34,326 nucleotides of DNA from Thiogranum sp. (lineage in GTDB: Bacteria > Pseudomonadota > Gammaproteobacteria > DSM-19610). The position numbers and the translations under genes are program-made. Location of the stretch: NCBI GenBank assembly GCA_022340245.1, contig JAJDOI010000109.1, forward strand, positions 1-34,326, written 5' to 3'. Of the stretch, positions 6,887 through 13,856 are shown piece after piece; the first letter of the stretch is position 1; each line of letters begins with the position of its first letter. Below the pieces are notes generated by a model that worked only from the letters and a program-made list of their open reading frames with translations, was not told the DNA's origin and did not search any database.

Positions 6887-8343
6887 GGTATACGCCTTGC
6901 CGTCCAGACCGCGTGGTCGCCGCTTGCGGCGATCAGGTGGTCGAGACCGTCCAGCCACAGGTCCATGCCATCCTTGTCAGCGCGCCGGCCCGGTGCACTG
7001 CTACAGGCATCGGGCAGCACTTCCAGCAGTCCGCTGAACTGCCGTGACAGGTCCGGCCCACTGACGGCGATAGCATAGACGGTGGGCCAGTCCGAGTCGG
7101 AAAAACGCCCGGCAGGGAAGCGGTAAGTACGCTTTTCCTCTATATCCACCGGGGCTTCCCTGTCGCTACTGCAGGTCGCGGATGACAGGCGGCTGAGGCC
7201 GTCTCTGGTCCCGTGGACGAAAACAAATACCCGATCGGCCCGTTCGACGGTCAGCTCCAGCAGCGGGCAGCCGACCGTGACCGGTACACCGCCGTAGCCA
7301 CCGCCCGGTTGTCCCGTGCAGTTGTCACTGTCGCCGCCGCTGCTGCGCCGGCGTACCAGCTCCATGGCGGCGATGGCCGGTTTTGCGTCGGGCAGGCCGG
7401 TTGCCGGCCGCGTGCGCCGGCGGTCGTCACCGGCCGGTGACGACCGCACATAGGTGTCGGTGTCCATGCCGACGAGGTGTTGCCCGGAGCCTTTCGGGTG
7501 CAATACCACCCACACCTGATACAGGTCCGGCTGGACTTCGTGGGCCTCGCCGCGCAGGACGAAGTTCGATTCCTTTTTCACGTCCGTGACGCGCACCTCG
7601 CGGTAACGCGACAGATTGTTGCCGACGAGACTCAGCAGCGTGCGCAGCGCCGGCTGGTCGGATTTCAGCGACTCGACGTAGATCACCAGGTCTTCCTCGT
7701 CGTGCTGGCGCAGCAGGCAGCTCAGGTTGTTGGCAAGATAGCCGGCCGCCATGTCCGGGTGTTCGGAACTGAAAGGCAGGACCCGGAGACCGCGCAGGGA
7801 TTCATCGGTACGGCGTTCCTGCAGGGCGTGCAGTTCGCCGGGCGTCAGTGCGCCTGACCAGCTCTTGCCGAATCCGCTGACCCACTCGCCGGCCCGCACG
7901 TCCAGGGCCCGCACCGAGACCCGATACTGCGCGGTCGCGGTGCGGGCGATCTCGATACCGATGTAATAGTCCGCGTCGCGGATTCTTCCGCACTGTACCT
8001 GGTCGAGCCGCCGATGGTGCTGCGCCGGTGGTTGCTGCGGTTGCCACGGCAGGGTGACGGCGGCGTCGCTGAGCAGGCTGTCCATCAACCGGTCGCGCAG
8101 GCTGCGGGTCAGGCCGTCAATGTCCGGCTCAATGTCAGACCCGTCCAGACTCACCAGAATCACCGACTCGCCCTTGAAGCGGGGATGCCGACCGAGGTGT
8201 TCGGCCAGATACGGTGCGAGTTCGATGTCGATCCAGTGCTGGAGCGACGACGCTTCGCCCGGAGTTTGTCGCGTTGGCTGCTGCGCACAGCCTGGCACCA
8301 CCAGCAGGCCCAGGCTGACAAGAAGGATTGCGACTCGGCACAT
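6883..8343 (-). CDS. Large lipoprotein of the envelope operon, DUF4384-like C-terminus
   Basis: The 486-residue product has a lipoprotein signal peptide with lipobox VPGC (Cys19). The N-terminal half (residues about 55-180: GESVILVSLDGSDI, then a helix, later DADYYIGIEIARTATAQYRV) has the pattern of FlgO/LpoB-like periplasmic domains built to detect or bind partners. The second part (after about residue 185: LRGLRVLPFSS, DLVIYVESL) continues the theme. The C-terminal part (ERADRVFVFVHGTRDGLSRL, then VYAIAVS) resembles DUF4384. These assignments are from pattern memory only. The stop overlaps the next ATG by 4 bases. Confidence 0.7.
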   Translation of the reverse strand: MCRVAILLVSLGLLVVPGCAQQPTRQTPGEASSLQHWIDIELAPYLAEHLGRHPRFKGESVILVSLDGSDIEPDIDGLTRSLRDRLMDSLLSDAAVTLPWQPQQPPAQHHRRLDQVQCGRIRDADYYIGIEIARTATAQYRVSVRALDVRAGEWVSGFGKSWSGALTPGELHALQERRTDESLRGLRVLPFSSEHPDMAAGYLANNLSCLLRQHDEEDLVIYVESLKSDQPALRTLLSLVGNNLSRYREVRVTDVKKESNFVLRGEAHEVQPDLYQVWVVLHPKGSGQHLVGMDTDTYVRSSPAGDDRRRTRPATGLPDAKPAIAAMELVRRRSSGGDSDNCTGQPGGGYGGVPVTVGCPLLELTVERADRVFVFVHGTRDGLSRLSSATCSSDREAPVDIEEKRTYRFPAGRFSDSDWPTVYAIAVSGPDLSRQFSGLLEVLPDACSSAPGRRADKDGMDLWLDGLDHLIAASGDHAVWTARRIP

Positions 8344-8350
8344 GCGCGTA

Positions 8351-9343
8351 TCACCCCGGTTCCAGCGTTACGCGGCCGTCGGCCTCTATCACCAGGTCCC
8401 CGCCGCTGTGGTCGTGGGTCAGGGAGGCAATTCCCTGTCGGGTCGCCGGGGGCAACTGCACGCCCCAGACCAGCGGTGACCGGACGCGTTGGCCGATGGA
8501 TTTTTCCAGGTTGCTGAGGTAGCCGACCGGAACCGTTGAAGACGCCATTTCGTGGAACCAGGCCGGGAATGTCCCGGGGGCGAATACCGGGCGGCCTTTG
8601 GCCAGCGACAAGCGCCAGGCCTGCTTTCCCGCCATGGCGTACAGGCTGACCGTTCCGGCCGCCACCATGCGTTCGAGCGCCTCGGCAGACGCAAATCGTA
8701 GCGTGAAGCCCTGTTTATGGGCCTTCGGTAGCGGCGCAGGCGGCTTATCCGCGACCGGCGGAATGGGTGCCGGTGCCGGATTTATCTGCAGGGCGGTGGC
8801 CCGTTGACCGATGTCATGGAGCTGTTTCCGTGATGCGTCGAGGCGCCGCTGGAGTTGCTGCAGCGACTGTTGTTTCTGTTGTGTCGCGCGCTGAATCCCG
8901 GTCAGTTCTTTCCGGCCCTGTGCGAGCCGGTCGTGCAGAATGCCCAGCTCAGCGGTCAGATGATCCCGGTCGCTGCGCGCCTGCTCGGTCTGGTCAACCA
9001 GCCGCGTCAGCTGTTGCTGCGTGGATGACAGCGCCAGCCGGGCATGGCTGTTGCGCTCGTTGACCTCGCGTAGCTGTGCCGACAGACGGTTAAGGTCGGC
9101 CTGGAGTCGCTGCGCGCGTTGCTGCTGGAAGCCGATGGTCTGCCGCAGTTTCTGCGCGGCGGGTTCCGGCAGGGCGCCATTGGTGTCCTGCAGCGGAATA
9201 GCCTGTACCAATGCGAACAGGGCCATCAGGCATAGGCCAAGGATGGACATGAAGCGCATGACATCGGTTTGCAGCGCATCGGTATCGCTGCCCGCACCGC
9301 CGGCTGTTGTTGAGTAGGTCCGGCTGTTGCGACGCGCAATCAT
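8351..9343 (-). CDS. Membrane-anchored coiled-coil protein, possible ExbD/MotB-type partner
   Basis: The 330-residue product starts at an ATG that overlaps the channel-gene stop in ATGA. The layout is a short basic cytoplasmic N-terminus, one membrane segment (about residues 31-50) with Asp27 at its entrance (TDVMRFMSILGLCLMALF), and a Gln/Leu-rich coiled coil (about 62-185). A Pro-rich linker (about 188-207) and a folded C-terminal domain of about 120 residues follow. ExbD, TolR and MotB share the single N-in segment with an essential Asp near its start (LIDVM in ExbD). The position next to an ExbB-like gene supports that role, but the C-terminal domain is not recognised. Confidence 0.75.
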   Translation of the reverse strand: MIARRNSRTYSTTAGGAGSDTDALQTDVMRFMSILGLCLMALFALVQAIPLQDTNGALPEPAAQKLRQTIGFQQQRAQRLQADLNRLSAQLREVNERNSHARLALSSTQQQLTRLVDQTEQARSDRDHLTAELGILHDRLAQGRKELTGIQRATQQKQQSLQQLQRRLDASRKQLHDIGQRATALQINPAPAPIPPVADKPPAPLPKAHKQGFTLRFASAEALERMVAAGTVSLYAMAGKQAWRLSLAKGRPVFAPGTFPAWFHEMASSTVPVGYLSNLEKSIGQRVRSPLVWGVQLPPATRQGIASLTHDHSGGDLVIEADGRVTLEPG

Positions 9344-10008
9344 TGTTCTTCGACAGGTTCATAGACCGCGGCCGACGGTGTTGCGGCAAGACAACCAATG
9401 GATTCCCTGATATCGCGCAGCAGGTGTTCGACCTGTGTGGCGTGGCGTTGGTCCTGTTGTTCGTAGTAGCGGTTCAGTCTGGTGCCCAGCCAGGAGCTCT
9501 TGATCACGCGCATCAGGTAACCGCCGACACCGCCGACGATGGTGGTGGTCAGGGCGGTGAGGATGCCGCCATCGACCAGCCGCGACAGGATAGCAAAGGC
9601 GCCGGACTGTGCCGCCACCGACGGGTCGCCCAGGGCGTACAGCAGGGCGCTGCGCATACCGATGGCGGTCCAGATCACTCCGATGCCGAAGAACAGGCTG
9701 GTCCAGACGTCGGTCAGATGTTCGAGCTGTCCGATTTCGTTCTGCGGCGAGCCGTCATCCAGCCGCCCGGCCAGCGCGCGCAGGCTGTGCGCGTACAGAC
9801 CGAAGGTGATTGCAAAAGGCAGCACCGACAGACCCAGGTTGCGTCGGGTCCACTCGCTCACGACCTGCAACCCGGGCGTGTCGATCACGGACACCGAAAT
9901 GATGTCCAGCACCATCAGCAGGTACACGCCCATCAGACCCGTCACCAGGCTGACCACCACGCCAAACAGCATGCCCGACAGAAAGCCGCGGCCGTTGCCG
10001 TGCGCCAT
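9340..10008 (-). CDS. MotA/TolQ/ExbB-type proton-channel protein
   Basis: The 222-residue product has membrane segments near residues 10-34, 58-76, 103-127 and 143-168. The last two match the family core: FFGIGVIWTAIGMRSALL corresponds to the GLLGTVxGM segment, and VDGGILTALTTTIVGGVGGY to the GIxxALxTTxxGL segment, with the channel threonines at 154-156. The family forms pentamers that use ion flow to drive a two-protein stator partner (ExbD, TolR, MotB, ZorB). The cytoplasmic loop is short compared with MotA. It is followed directly, with a 4-base overlap, by the coiled-coil anchor gene. Confidence 0.82.
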   Translation of the reverse strand: MAHGNGRGFLSGMLFGVVVSLVTGLMGVYLLMVLDIISVSVIDTPGLQVVSEWTRRNLGLSVLPFAITFGLYAHSLRALAGRLDDGSPQNEIGQLEHLTDVWTSLFFGIGVIWTAIGMRSALLYALGDPSVAAQSGAFAILSRLVDGGILTALTTTIVGGVGGYLMRVIKSSWLGTRLNRYYEQQDQRHATQVEHLLRDIRESIGCLAATPSAAVYEPVEEQ

Positions 10009-10014
10009 TGCCGC

Positions 10015-10572
10015 TTACTCGACCGGCCCGCAGGCCTCGCAGGTGGCCTCCAGAACCAGTTCGGTCTCCTGGAACAGGCGGTTCGCCCGGTAGTATTCGC
10101 GCCGGTCGGCGCTGACCTTGAGCAGGCCCTGTTCCTTGTTCACCAGTTCCTTGTTCATCTCGCGCATGACCTCGTCGCGGCGCGGGCAGGTCTGGGCACA
10201 GACGCTGTAGTCACTGATCAGGGAGACGTACTTGACGCCGAAATAACGGGTGTAGAGTTCCCGTGCCTGGCGCTTGCTCAACAGGCCTTCTTCATTGGCC
10301 CATATCAGGAACTCGCTGAAGGCGGCCTTGTTGTCCTTTTTGGGATCGCCTTCGGCGATCGTGAGCAGGCGCTGGAAGTATTGATCGAACTGCTGTTCGC
10401 AACCGGTCGTCAGGTCGAAGCGCGCGGCGCTGATGGCGCGATCCAGGTCGGTACCTTCGGGCAGGCTGCAGGCGGTGGCTCGCGGCGGGTTGGCATTACA
10501 GGCCGTGAGTATGGCTGCCAGTGTCGCCGCGGCAAGCGCGGCGGTGACGGTGGATGTTGTCGCTTTGTTCAT
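10015..10572 (-). CDS. Cys-rich lipoprotein of the envelope operon
   Basis: The 185-residue product has signal peptide lipobox LTAC (Cys25), followed by a mostly helical, charged domain with several further Cys: TACSL, TGCEQ, SVCAQTCPRRDE and the terminal EATCEACGPVE. The last two form CxxxC/CxxC patterns that may be disulphides or a metal site. No family is recognised. It lies 26 bases downstream of the first operon gene and 6 bases before the channel gene, so co-expression is near certain. Confidence 0.7.
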   Translation of the reverse strand: MNKATTSTVTAALAAATLAAILTACNANPPRATACSLPEGTDLDRAISAARFDLTTGCEQQFDQYFQRLLTIAEGDPKKDNKAAFSEFLIWANEEGLLSKRQARELYTRYFGVKYVSLISDYSVCAQTCPRRDEVMREMNKELVNKEQGLLKVSADRREYYRANRLFQETELVLEATCEACGPVE

Positions 10573-10598
10573 GGCGGTGTTCCCCGGCGGTTTTGCTG

Positions 10599-11441
10599 TT
10601 AGAGATTCAGGGGGCTTTCATCAACCGGCTCGGGCTGGCTGGCGGGTGGTGCCGTCATCGGCATCAGTGCCTCGTCCTCGCCGAACAGGATGGATTTCAC
10701 CCCCGCTACCACTTCCTGCATCTCCGGTGTAATGGTTCCAAAGGACTGGTTCAGCTGCTCCATCAGGGTGGCCCGGCTGATCTCGTCGCGGGTGCGCGCG
10801 ATCAGGCCGGAGGTTTCCTGCATATCCAGATAGATGTCCGAGGCGATGACCGCCAGGGACGAATTGACCTCGCCGCCGGAGCGGGCCACCAGTCTGTAAT
10901 ACTGGTGGAAGCGATCGCTGAGCCGCATGCCGGAGCGCCCGCGCAGCGCCGGGCGGCCGGCTTTGTCTGCGTTGTCGGACTGTGCATCGACCAGCATTTC
11001 CTGCAGGGTCCAGGAGGTTTTTTTCTGACCGAGTTCGCTGCGCAAGCGCTTCCGGAGGCTGGCGGACGTGTTGTTGACGGCTGTCTCCATCTCCGGCAGC
11101 CGGTCGCCCATGATGGTCAGCATCTCCAGATAGCTCTTGCCCATTTGCCTGGCGATGCGTTCACAGCCGGGGTCGCCCTCGTTCCCCTCGCATTTGCTTT
11201 CCACATAGAGTTTCTGTTGCTCATCGAGACGACCGATGACGGTCTGCAGGCCGGTTTCCATCTGCGCGGCGACGTCGCCCGTATGCTTGATCTCTTCCAG
11301 CACGGTGGTCGGAAACAGCTGAATGGTCGGCGCCTGCGGACTTGCCTGAACGGCCGCCGGTGTCACCAGCAGGCATGCGGTCACCAGTCGGCTGACAAGT
11401 TTCAACCTGTATTTCCAGTCATGAATCGTTAAGGTCTTCAT
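10599..11441 (-). CDS. Exported helical protein, first gene of the envelope operon
   Basis: The 280-residue product starts from the ATG at 11,441. AGAGG lies about 10 bases before it, and the next segment is a signal sequence (LVSRLVTACLLVTPAAVQAS). A longer frame to 11,510 would run into the promoter and is rejected. The mature protein is almost entirely helical, with heptad-like Leu/Met/Gln patterns (TGLQTVIGRLDEQQKLYVES, MGKSYLEMLTIMGDRLPEME). A Cys pair (SKCEGNEGDPGCE) and an acidic Pro-rich tail are also present. No family is recognised. The promoter carries the PhoP-like box described separately. Confidence 0.75.
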   Translation of the reverse strand: MKTLTIHDWKYRLKLVSRLVTACLLVTPAAVQASPQAPTIQLFPTTVLEEIKHTGDVAAQMETGLQTVIGRLDEQQKLYVESKCEGNEGDPGCERIARQMGKSYLEMLTIMGDRLPEMETAVNNTSASLRKRLRSELGQKKTSWTLQEMLVDAQSDNADKAGRPALRGRSGMRLSDRFHQYYRLVARSGGEVNSSLAVIASDIYLDMQETSGLIARTRDEISRATLMEQLNQSFGTITPEMQEVVAGVKSILFGEDEALMPMTAPPASQPEPVDESPLNL

Positions 11442-11511
11442 TGGGACGCCTCTTCGCAATGACCTGTTCTGGATGGACCCCGATGCACATCGTGCATCCC
11501 TGTGTGTCATG

Positions 11512-11545
11512 ACTATAGGAAAGGGTTCCTGAACAGAGCCTGAAC
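11512..11545 (-). promoter_or_regulatory. PhoP-box-like promoter of the eight-gene envelope operon
   Basis: On the minus strand: GTTCAG (11,545-11,540), five bases, GTTCAG (11,534-11,529), eleven bases, TATAGT (11,517-11,512). Spacing and -10 hexamer are identical to the promoter at 1,728-1,761, and the hexamers differ only in the first base (A or G). The predicted transcript starts about 65 bases before the ATG. A short palindrome (GATGCACATCGTGCATC, 11,482-11,498) lies in the leader. Confidence 0.6.
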
Positions 11546-11736
11546 GGAGGCGGCCGGCCCCGGCATGAGTGAGGCAGATGGGTGGGGACAGTCGGTCGAT
11601 CCTGACGAATCCCCGTTCTGATTAAACGCGGGATGCGGTGACGCATGCTGGCCGACAAAGGGCGAGGACAATACAGCCAGGATCGGGTGAGCTACCACTT
11701 TACAGTAACTCGACAATAACTCGGAATGCGAGGCCG

Positions 11737-11889
11737 ATGCTTGTGAGATGTGCCAGGCGGATCGACTGGCGGGAACTCGCCGGTAATGGTTGGCAAGGAC
11801 ACGTCGCACGACATCTTTATCAATATCAGTACCGACGGCTCGAACAAAATCGGCTGCCCGAAGCCGTGCGCAAGGAGCCAAAGGAATAG
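11737..11889 (+). CDS. Doubtful small ORF
   Basis: A 50-residue ORF from an ATG preceded closely by GCGAGG. The product is rich in Arg and Tyr (QYQYRRLEQNRLPEAVRKE near the end) and looks protein-like, but a second frame over the same bases is also open. It ends 4 bases before the next small ORF. The interval 11,546-11,736 upstream shows nothing I can support. Confidence 0.25.
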   Translation: MLVRCARRIDWRELAGNGWQGHVARHLYQYQYRRLEQNRLPEAVRKEPKE

Positions 11890-11893
11890 TGCG

Positions 11894-12106
11894 ATGACTG
11901 GGAAATCGCGGAAACCGCTGAAAATCAGATCGCTGCCACCGGACGATCCGATCTACACCCGTGGCTTTGTGATCGTAGGCATCGGACGGAACCGGTTGCC
12001 GGAAACTACACCAACCGACCCTTCCGCCAAGAAGGCGTTTTTCCGATCCCTGGCGGAGGGCGTGGGGGAGGGACGCTCCCGCCAATCCAGGGGGTCGTCA
12101 GAATAG
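11894..12106 (+). CDS. Small ORF of unknown function
   Basis: A 70-residue ORF with AAAGGAA eight bases before the ATG. The product begins MTGKSRKPLKIRSLPPDD and contains a hydrophobic stretch (GFVIVGIG); the tail is Gly/Arg/Ser-rich and reads like non-coding sequence. The 3' end overlaps the end of a convergent small gene by 9 bases. Its ribosome site is the main support. Confidence 0.35.
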   Translation: MTGKSRKPLKIRSLPPDDPIYTRGFVIVGIGRNRLPETTPTDPSAKKAFFRSLAEGVGEGRSRQSRGSSE

Positions 12107-12211
12107 CGCGCCTATCAGTACGCCCAGGTTGAACATCGCTGCGCCGAACAGCCCCACGCGAACCCACCAACCCGGTGGCATGCGGACTTCAAAGTCTAGT
12201 GAATGATCCAT
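12098..12211 (-). CDS. Tiny single-membrane-segment protein (37 residues)
   Basis: The ATG at 12,211 is preceded by GGGAGGTG at ideal spacing. The peptide starts MDHSLDFEVRMPPGWWVRVG and ends with the hydrophobic segment LFGAAMFNLGVLIGALF, directly followed by the stop. The amphipathic, Trp-containing start and single membrane helix are typical of small regulatory membrane proteins. Upstream sequence (12,212-12,350) is AT-rich compared with the surroundings, as expected for a promoter region, but I cannot place -35/-10 boxes with confidence. It is too short for ordinary gene callers. Confidence 0.55.
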   Translation of the reverse strand: MDHSLDFEVRMPPGWWVRVGLFGAAMFNLGVLIGALF

Positions 12212-12508
12212 AAGCACCTCCCTGATCCGTGTAGAGATGGTGCATAAAAACATGATCTGTGTCAATACAGTAGCGTTTAGTTTTGATAAGCAACATTCAC
12301 ATTAGTAACTCTGCCGTGCTCGACCCTGTCGATGGCAAATTGTTAATCAAGCAGCTACAGACAACAGGGCTGATAAGCGATTTCGGTGACAAGGTCTTTG
12401 TACCGGTACTCTGGTGACGGGGTGAGCGTCGATTGACGCCTGCCAACAGGCCCAATGGCCTACTTGACGGGGAAGCTTACGTTTCCTCGCAGATACCAGC
12501 GGAGAGGC

Positions 12509-13255
12509 TCAGCCTTGCCGGGCGAAATAGTGCAGAAACTCCTGCGCCGGCAAGGGCGGCGAGAAATAATAGCCCTGTGCCTGCTTGACGCCGGCAGCAC
12601 GCAGCAGACTGATCTGCTCGGCCGTCTCCACACCCTCTACAATCACTCCCAGGTCCGTGGTGCGCAACAGGACGCCCAGCGCTTCGGCCCAGCGTGGCGT
12701 GCCCGTGCCCTGGTGGTCGTCGAGTAACACCGACTTGTCGATCTTGATGATGTTCGCATGGGTGCGCGACAGCACCAGCACGTTGGCAGGGTCGATGGTG
12801 ACATCATCCAACGCGATGCGCACACCTTGGCCGGCGGCCAGGTCGAGCGCCTGCAGGCCCAGCTGATCCGGGAGCCCGCGCTCGGTGATCTCGAGAACGA
12901 CCTTGTGCCTGACGTCGCTGAGCCCCGACTTCTGTGCGGCGTATTCCAGCCCGCCACGCCCCAGAAGCTCCGGCGGCACGTTAATATGCAGCTCAACGTT
13001 GTCCTCGTTCCTGAGCCAGTCACCGAGTTCCAGCGCAACCTGGTCGATCACCCAGTAGGTGACCAGGCCCGATAGCGGCGTATTCTCGATTAACGGCACA
13101 AAGTCATCGGGGAAAATGACCCCCGCCGGACGCTGCCAGCGCACCAGTGCTTCAACACCGACACAGCGCTCACTGTCGAGGGATACGATGGGCAGGTACT
13201 CGAGCGTAAACTCGCCGTTCTCCAAACCGGCCTTGATCGATTCCAGATCGATCAT
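12509..13255 (-). CDS. Stand-alone EAL-domain protein (c-di-GMP phosphodiesterase or effector)
   Basis: The 248-residue product starts from the ATG at 13,255, which has GGGAG upstream; an in-frame ATG further up would add 22 unlikely residues. It is almost entirely an EAL domain: VEALVRW (E35), INVPPELL (N92), VLEITERG (E122), ALDD (D150/D151), KID (K171), EGVET (E207) and QGYYFSPPL. The metal and catalytic residues are all present. Loop 6, usually DDFGxG, reads DDVTID, which often means weak or regulated activity. No GGDEF, PAS or membrane domain is attached. c-di-GMP hydrolysis to pGpG is the family reaction; activity here is uncertain. Confidence 0.85.
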   Translation of the reverse strand: MIDLESIKAGLENGEFTLEYLPIVSLDSERCVGVEALVRWQRPAGVIFPDDFVPLIENTPLSGLVTYWVIDQVALELGDWLRNEDNVELHINVPPELLGRGGLEYAAQKSGLSDVRHKVVLEITERGLPDQLGLQALDLAAGQGVRIALDDVTIDPANVLVLSRTHANIIKIDKSVLLDDHQGTGTPRWAEALGVLLRTTDLGVIVEGVETAEQISLLRAAGVKQAQGYYFSPPLPAQEFLHYFARQG

Positions 13256-13295
13256 GTTTGTCACTCCCTGGATTATGTGCCCTGTGTCCCGGATG

Positions 13296-13421
13296 TTACC
13301 GGTGTCCGACGCGCCACTCAATAACCTCCTGGACCAGCGAGGGCTCGATCAAGCGACGCCAGGCAGCCATTCGGAACAATCCATGGCAGCGCGCATGCTT
13401 GAACGGTTTGCGCGTCGCCAT
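13296..13421 (-). CDS. Possible small basic protein (41 residues)
   Basis: The ATG at 13,421 is preceded by AGGA. The peptide starts MATRKPFKHARCHGLFRMAA and continues WRRLIEPSLVQEVIEWRVGH. It ends 40 bases before the EAL gene on the same strand and could be its operon partner. No family is recognised. Immediately upstream another 21-residue open frame (MDGNVGIVLDNLLAGLAAAM) exists on the same strand. Neither is strongly supported. Confidence 0.35.
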   Translation of the reverse strand: MATRKPFKHARCHGLFRMAAWRRLIEPSLVQEVIEWRVGHR

Positions 13422-13718
13422 ACCGTCCTGCTCCCGGCCTAAATCATAGCCGCCGCCAGGCCAGCCAGCAGATTGTCCAGCACGATACCGACGTTACCGT
13501 CCATCTTCCTGTCCGCCGCGCGGATCGGCCAGGGTTTCCAGATATGGACCCGGCGGAACCGGGGGCCTGGTATGAGTAGGGCGTATCAACCGCTCGCTGG
13601 TGGGGGGCAAGACTGCCGGACATTACGATACATGCGCGGGTTCTCGGTAAAAGCTCTGCCAGACACACATCCGCTGTTCGACATGCTGGAGCAGATCGAG
13701 CACGGCAAGGAGGTCGTC

Positions 13719-13840
13719 GTGCTCACACTCACCCGCCGCTCTGGTGAATCCCTCATCATCGAAACACCCGGCTGAGATTACATTGAGATCAAGGTAACGG
13801 GCGTCAAGCGCCGCCTGGTGGGATCCGGCGTCGTGGCGCC
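13719..13840 (+). pseudogene. csrA: csrA remnant interrupted by an in-frame TGA
   Basis: A GTG start is preceded by a perfect AAGGAGG five bases upstream, then V/M-L-T-L-T-R-R-S-G-E-S-L-I-I-E-T-P-G, followed by TGA at 13,773-13,775. The same frame then continues with DYIEIKVTGVKRRLVGSGVV and APSG. This is the CsrA fold in order: LTRR-x-GE-xxxI, I-x-I-x-V-x-GVK, and V-x-x-G-x-x-AP. The usual VHREEI RNA-binding end is lost. A single Gly-to-stop change explains the TGA. CsrA is a dimeric mRNA-binding regulator; this copy would give only an 18-residue peptide. The 13,422-13,718 interval shows no other solid gene. Confidence 0.65.
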
Positions 13841-13856
13841 GTCCGGGGGGATGTAT

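Noticed and set aside
8351-10008. Zorya anti-phage system (ZorA/ZorB)
   Set aside because: The channel-anchor pair is similar in principle, but the channel lacks a long ZorA tail, the partner has no OmpA-like domain, and no ZorC, ZorD or ZorE-like genes are present.
9307-10602. A 431-residue plus-strand ORF
   Set aside because: It is the complement of two well-supported minus-strand genes, with His/Gln/Arg-rich composition typical of an antisense shadow.
11513-12085. A 190-residue minus-strand ORF
   Set aside because: No ribosome site, no domain-like pattern, and it covers the envelope operon promoter.
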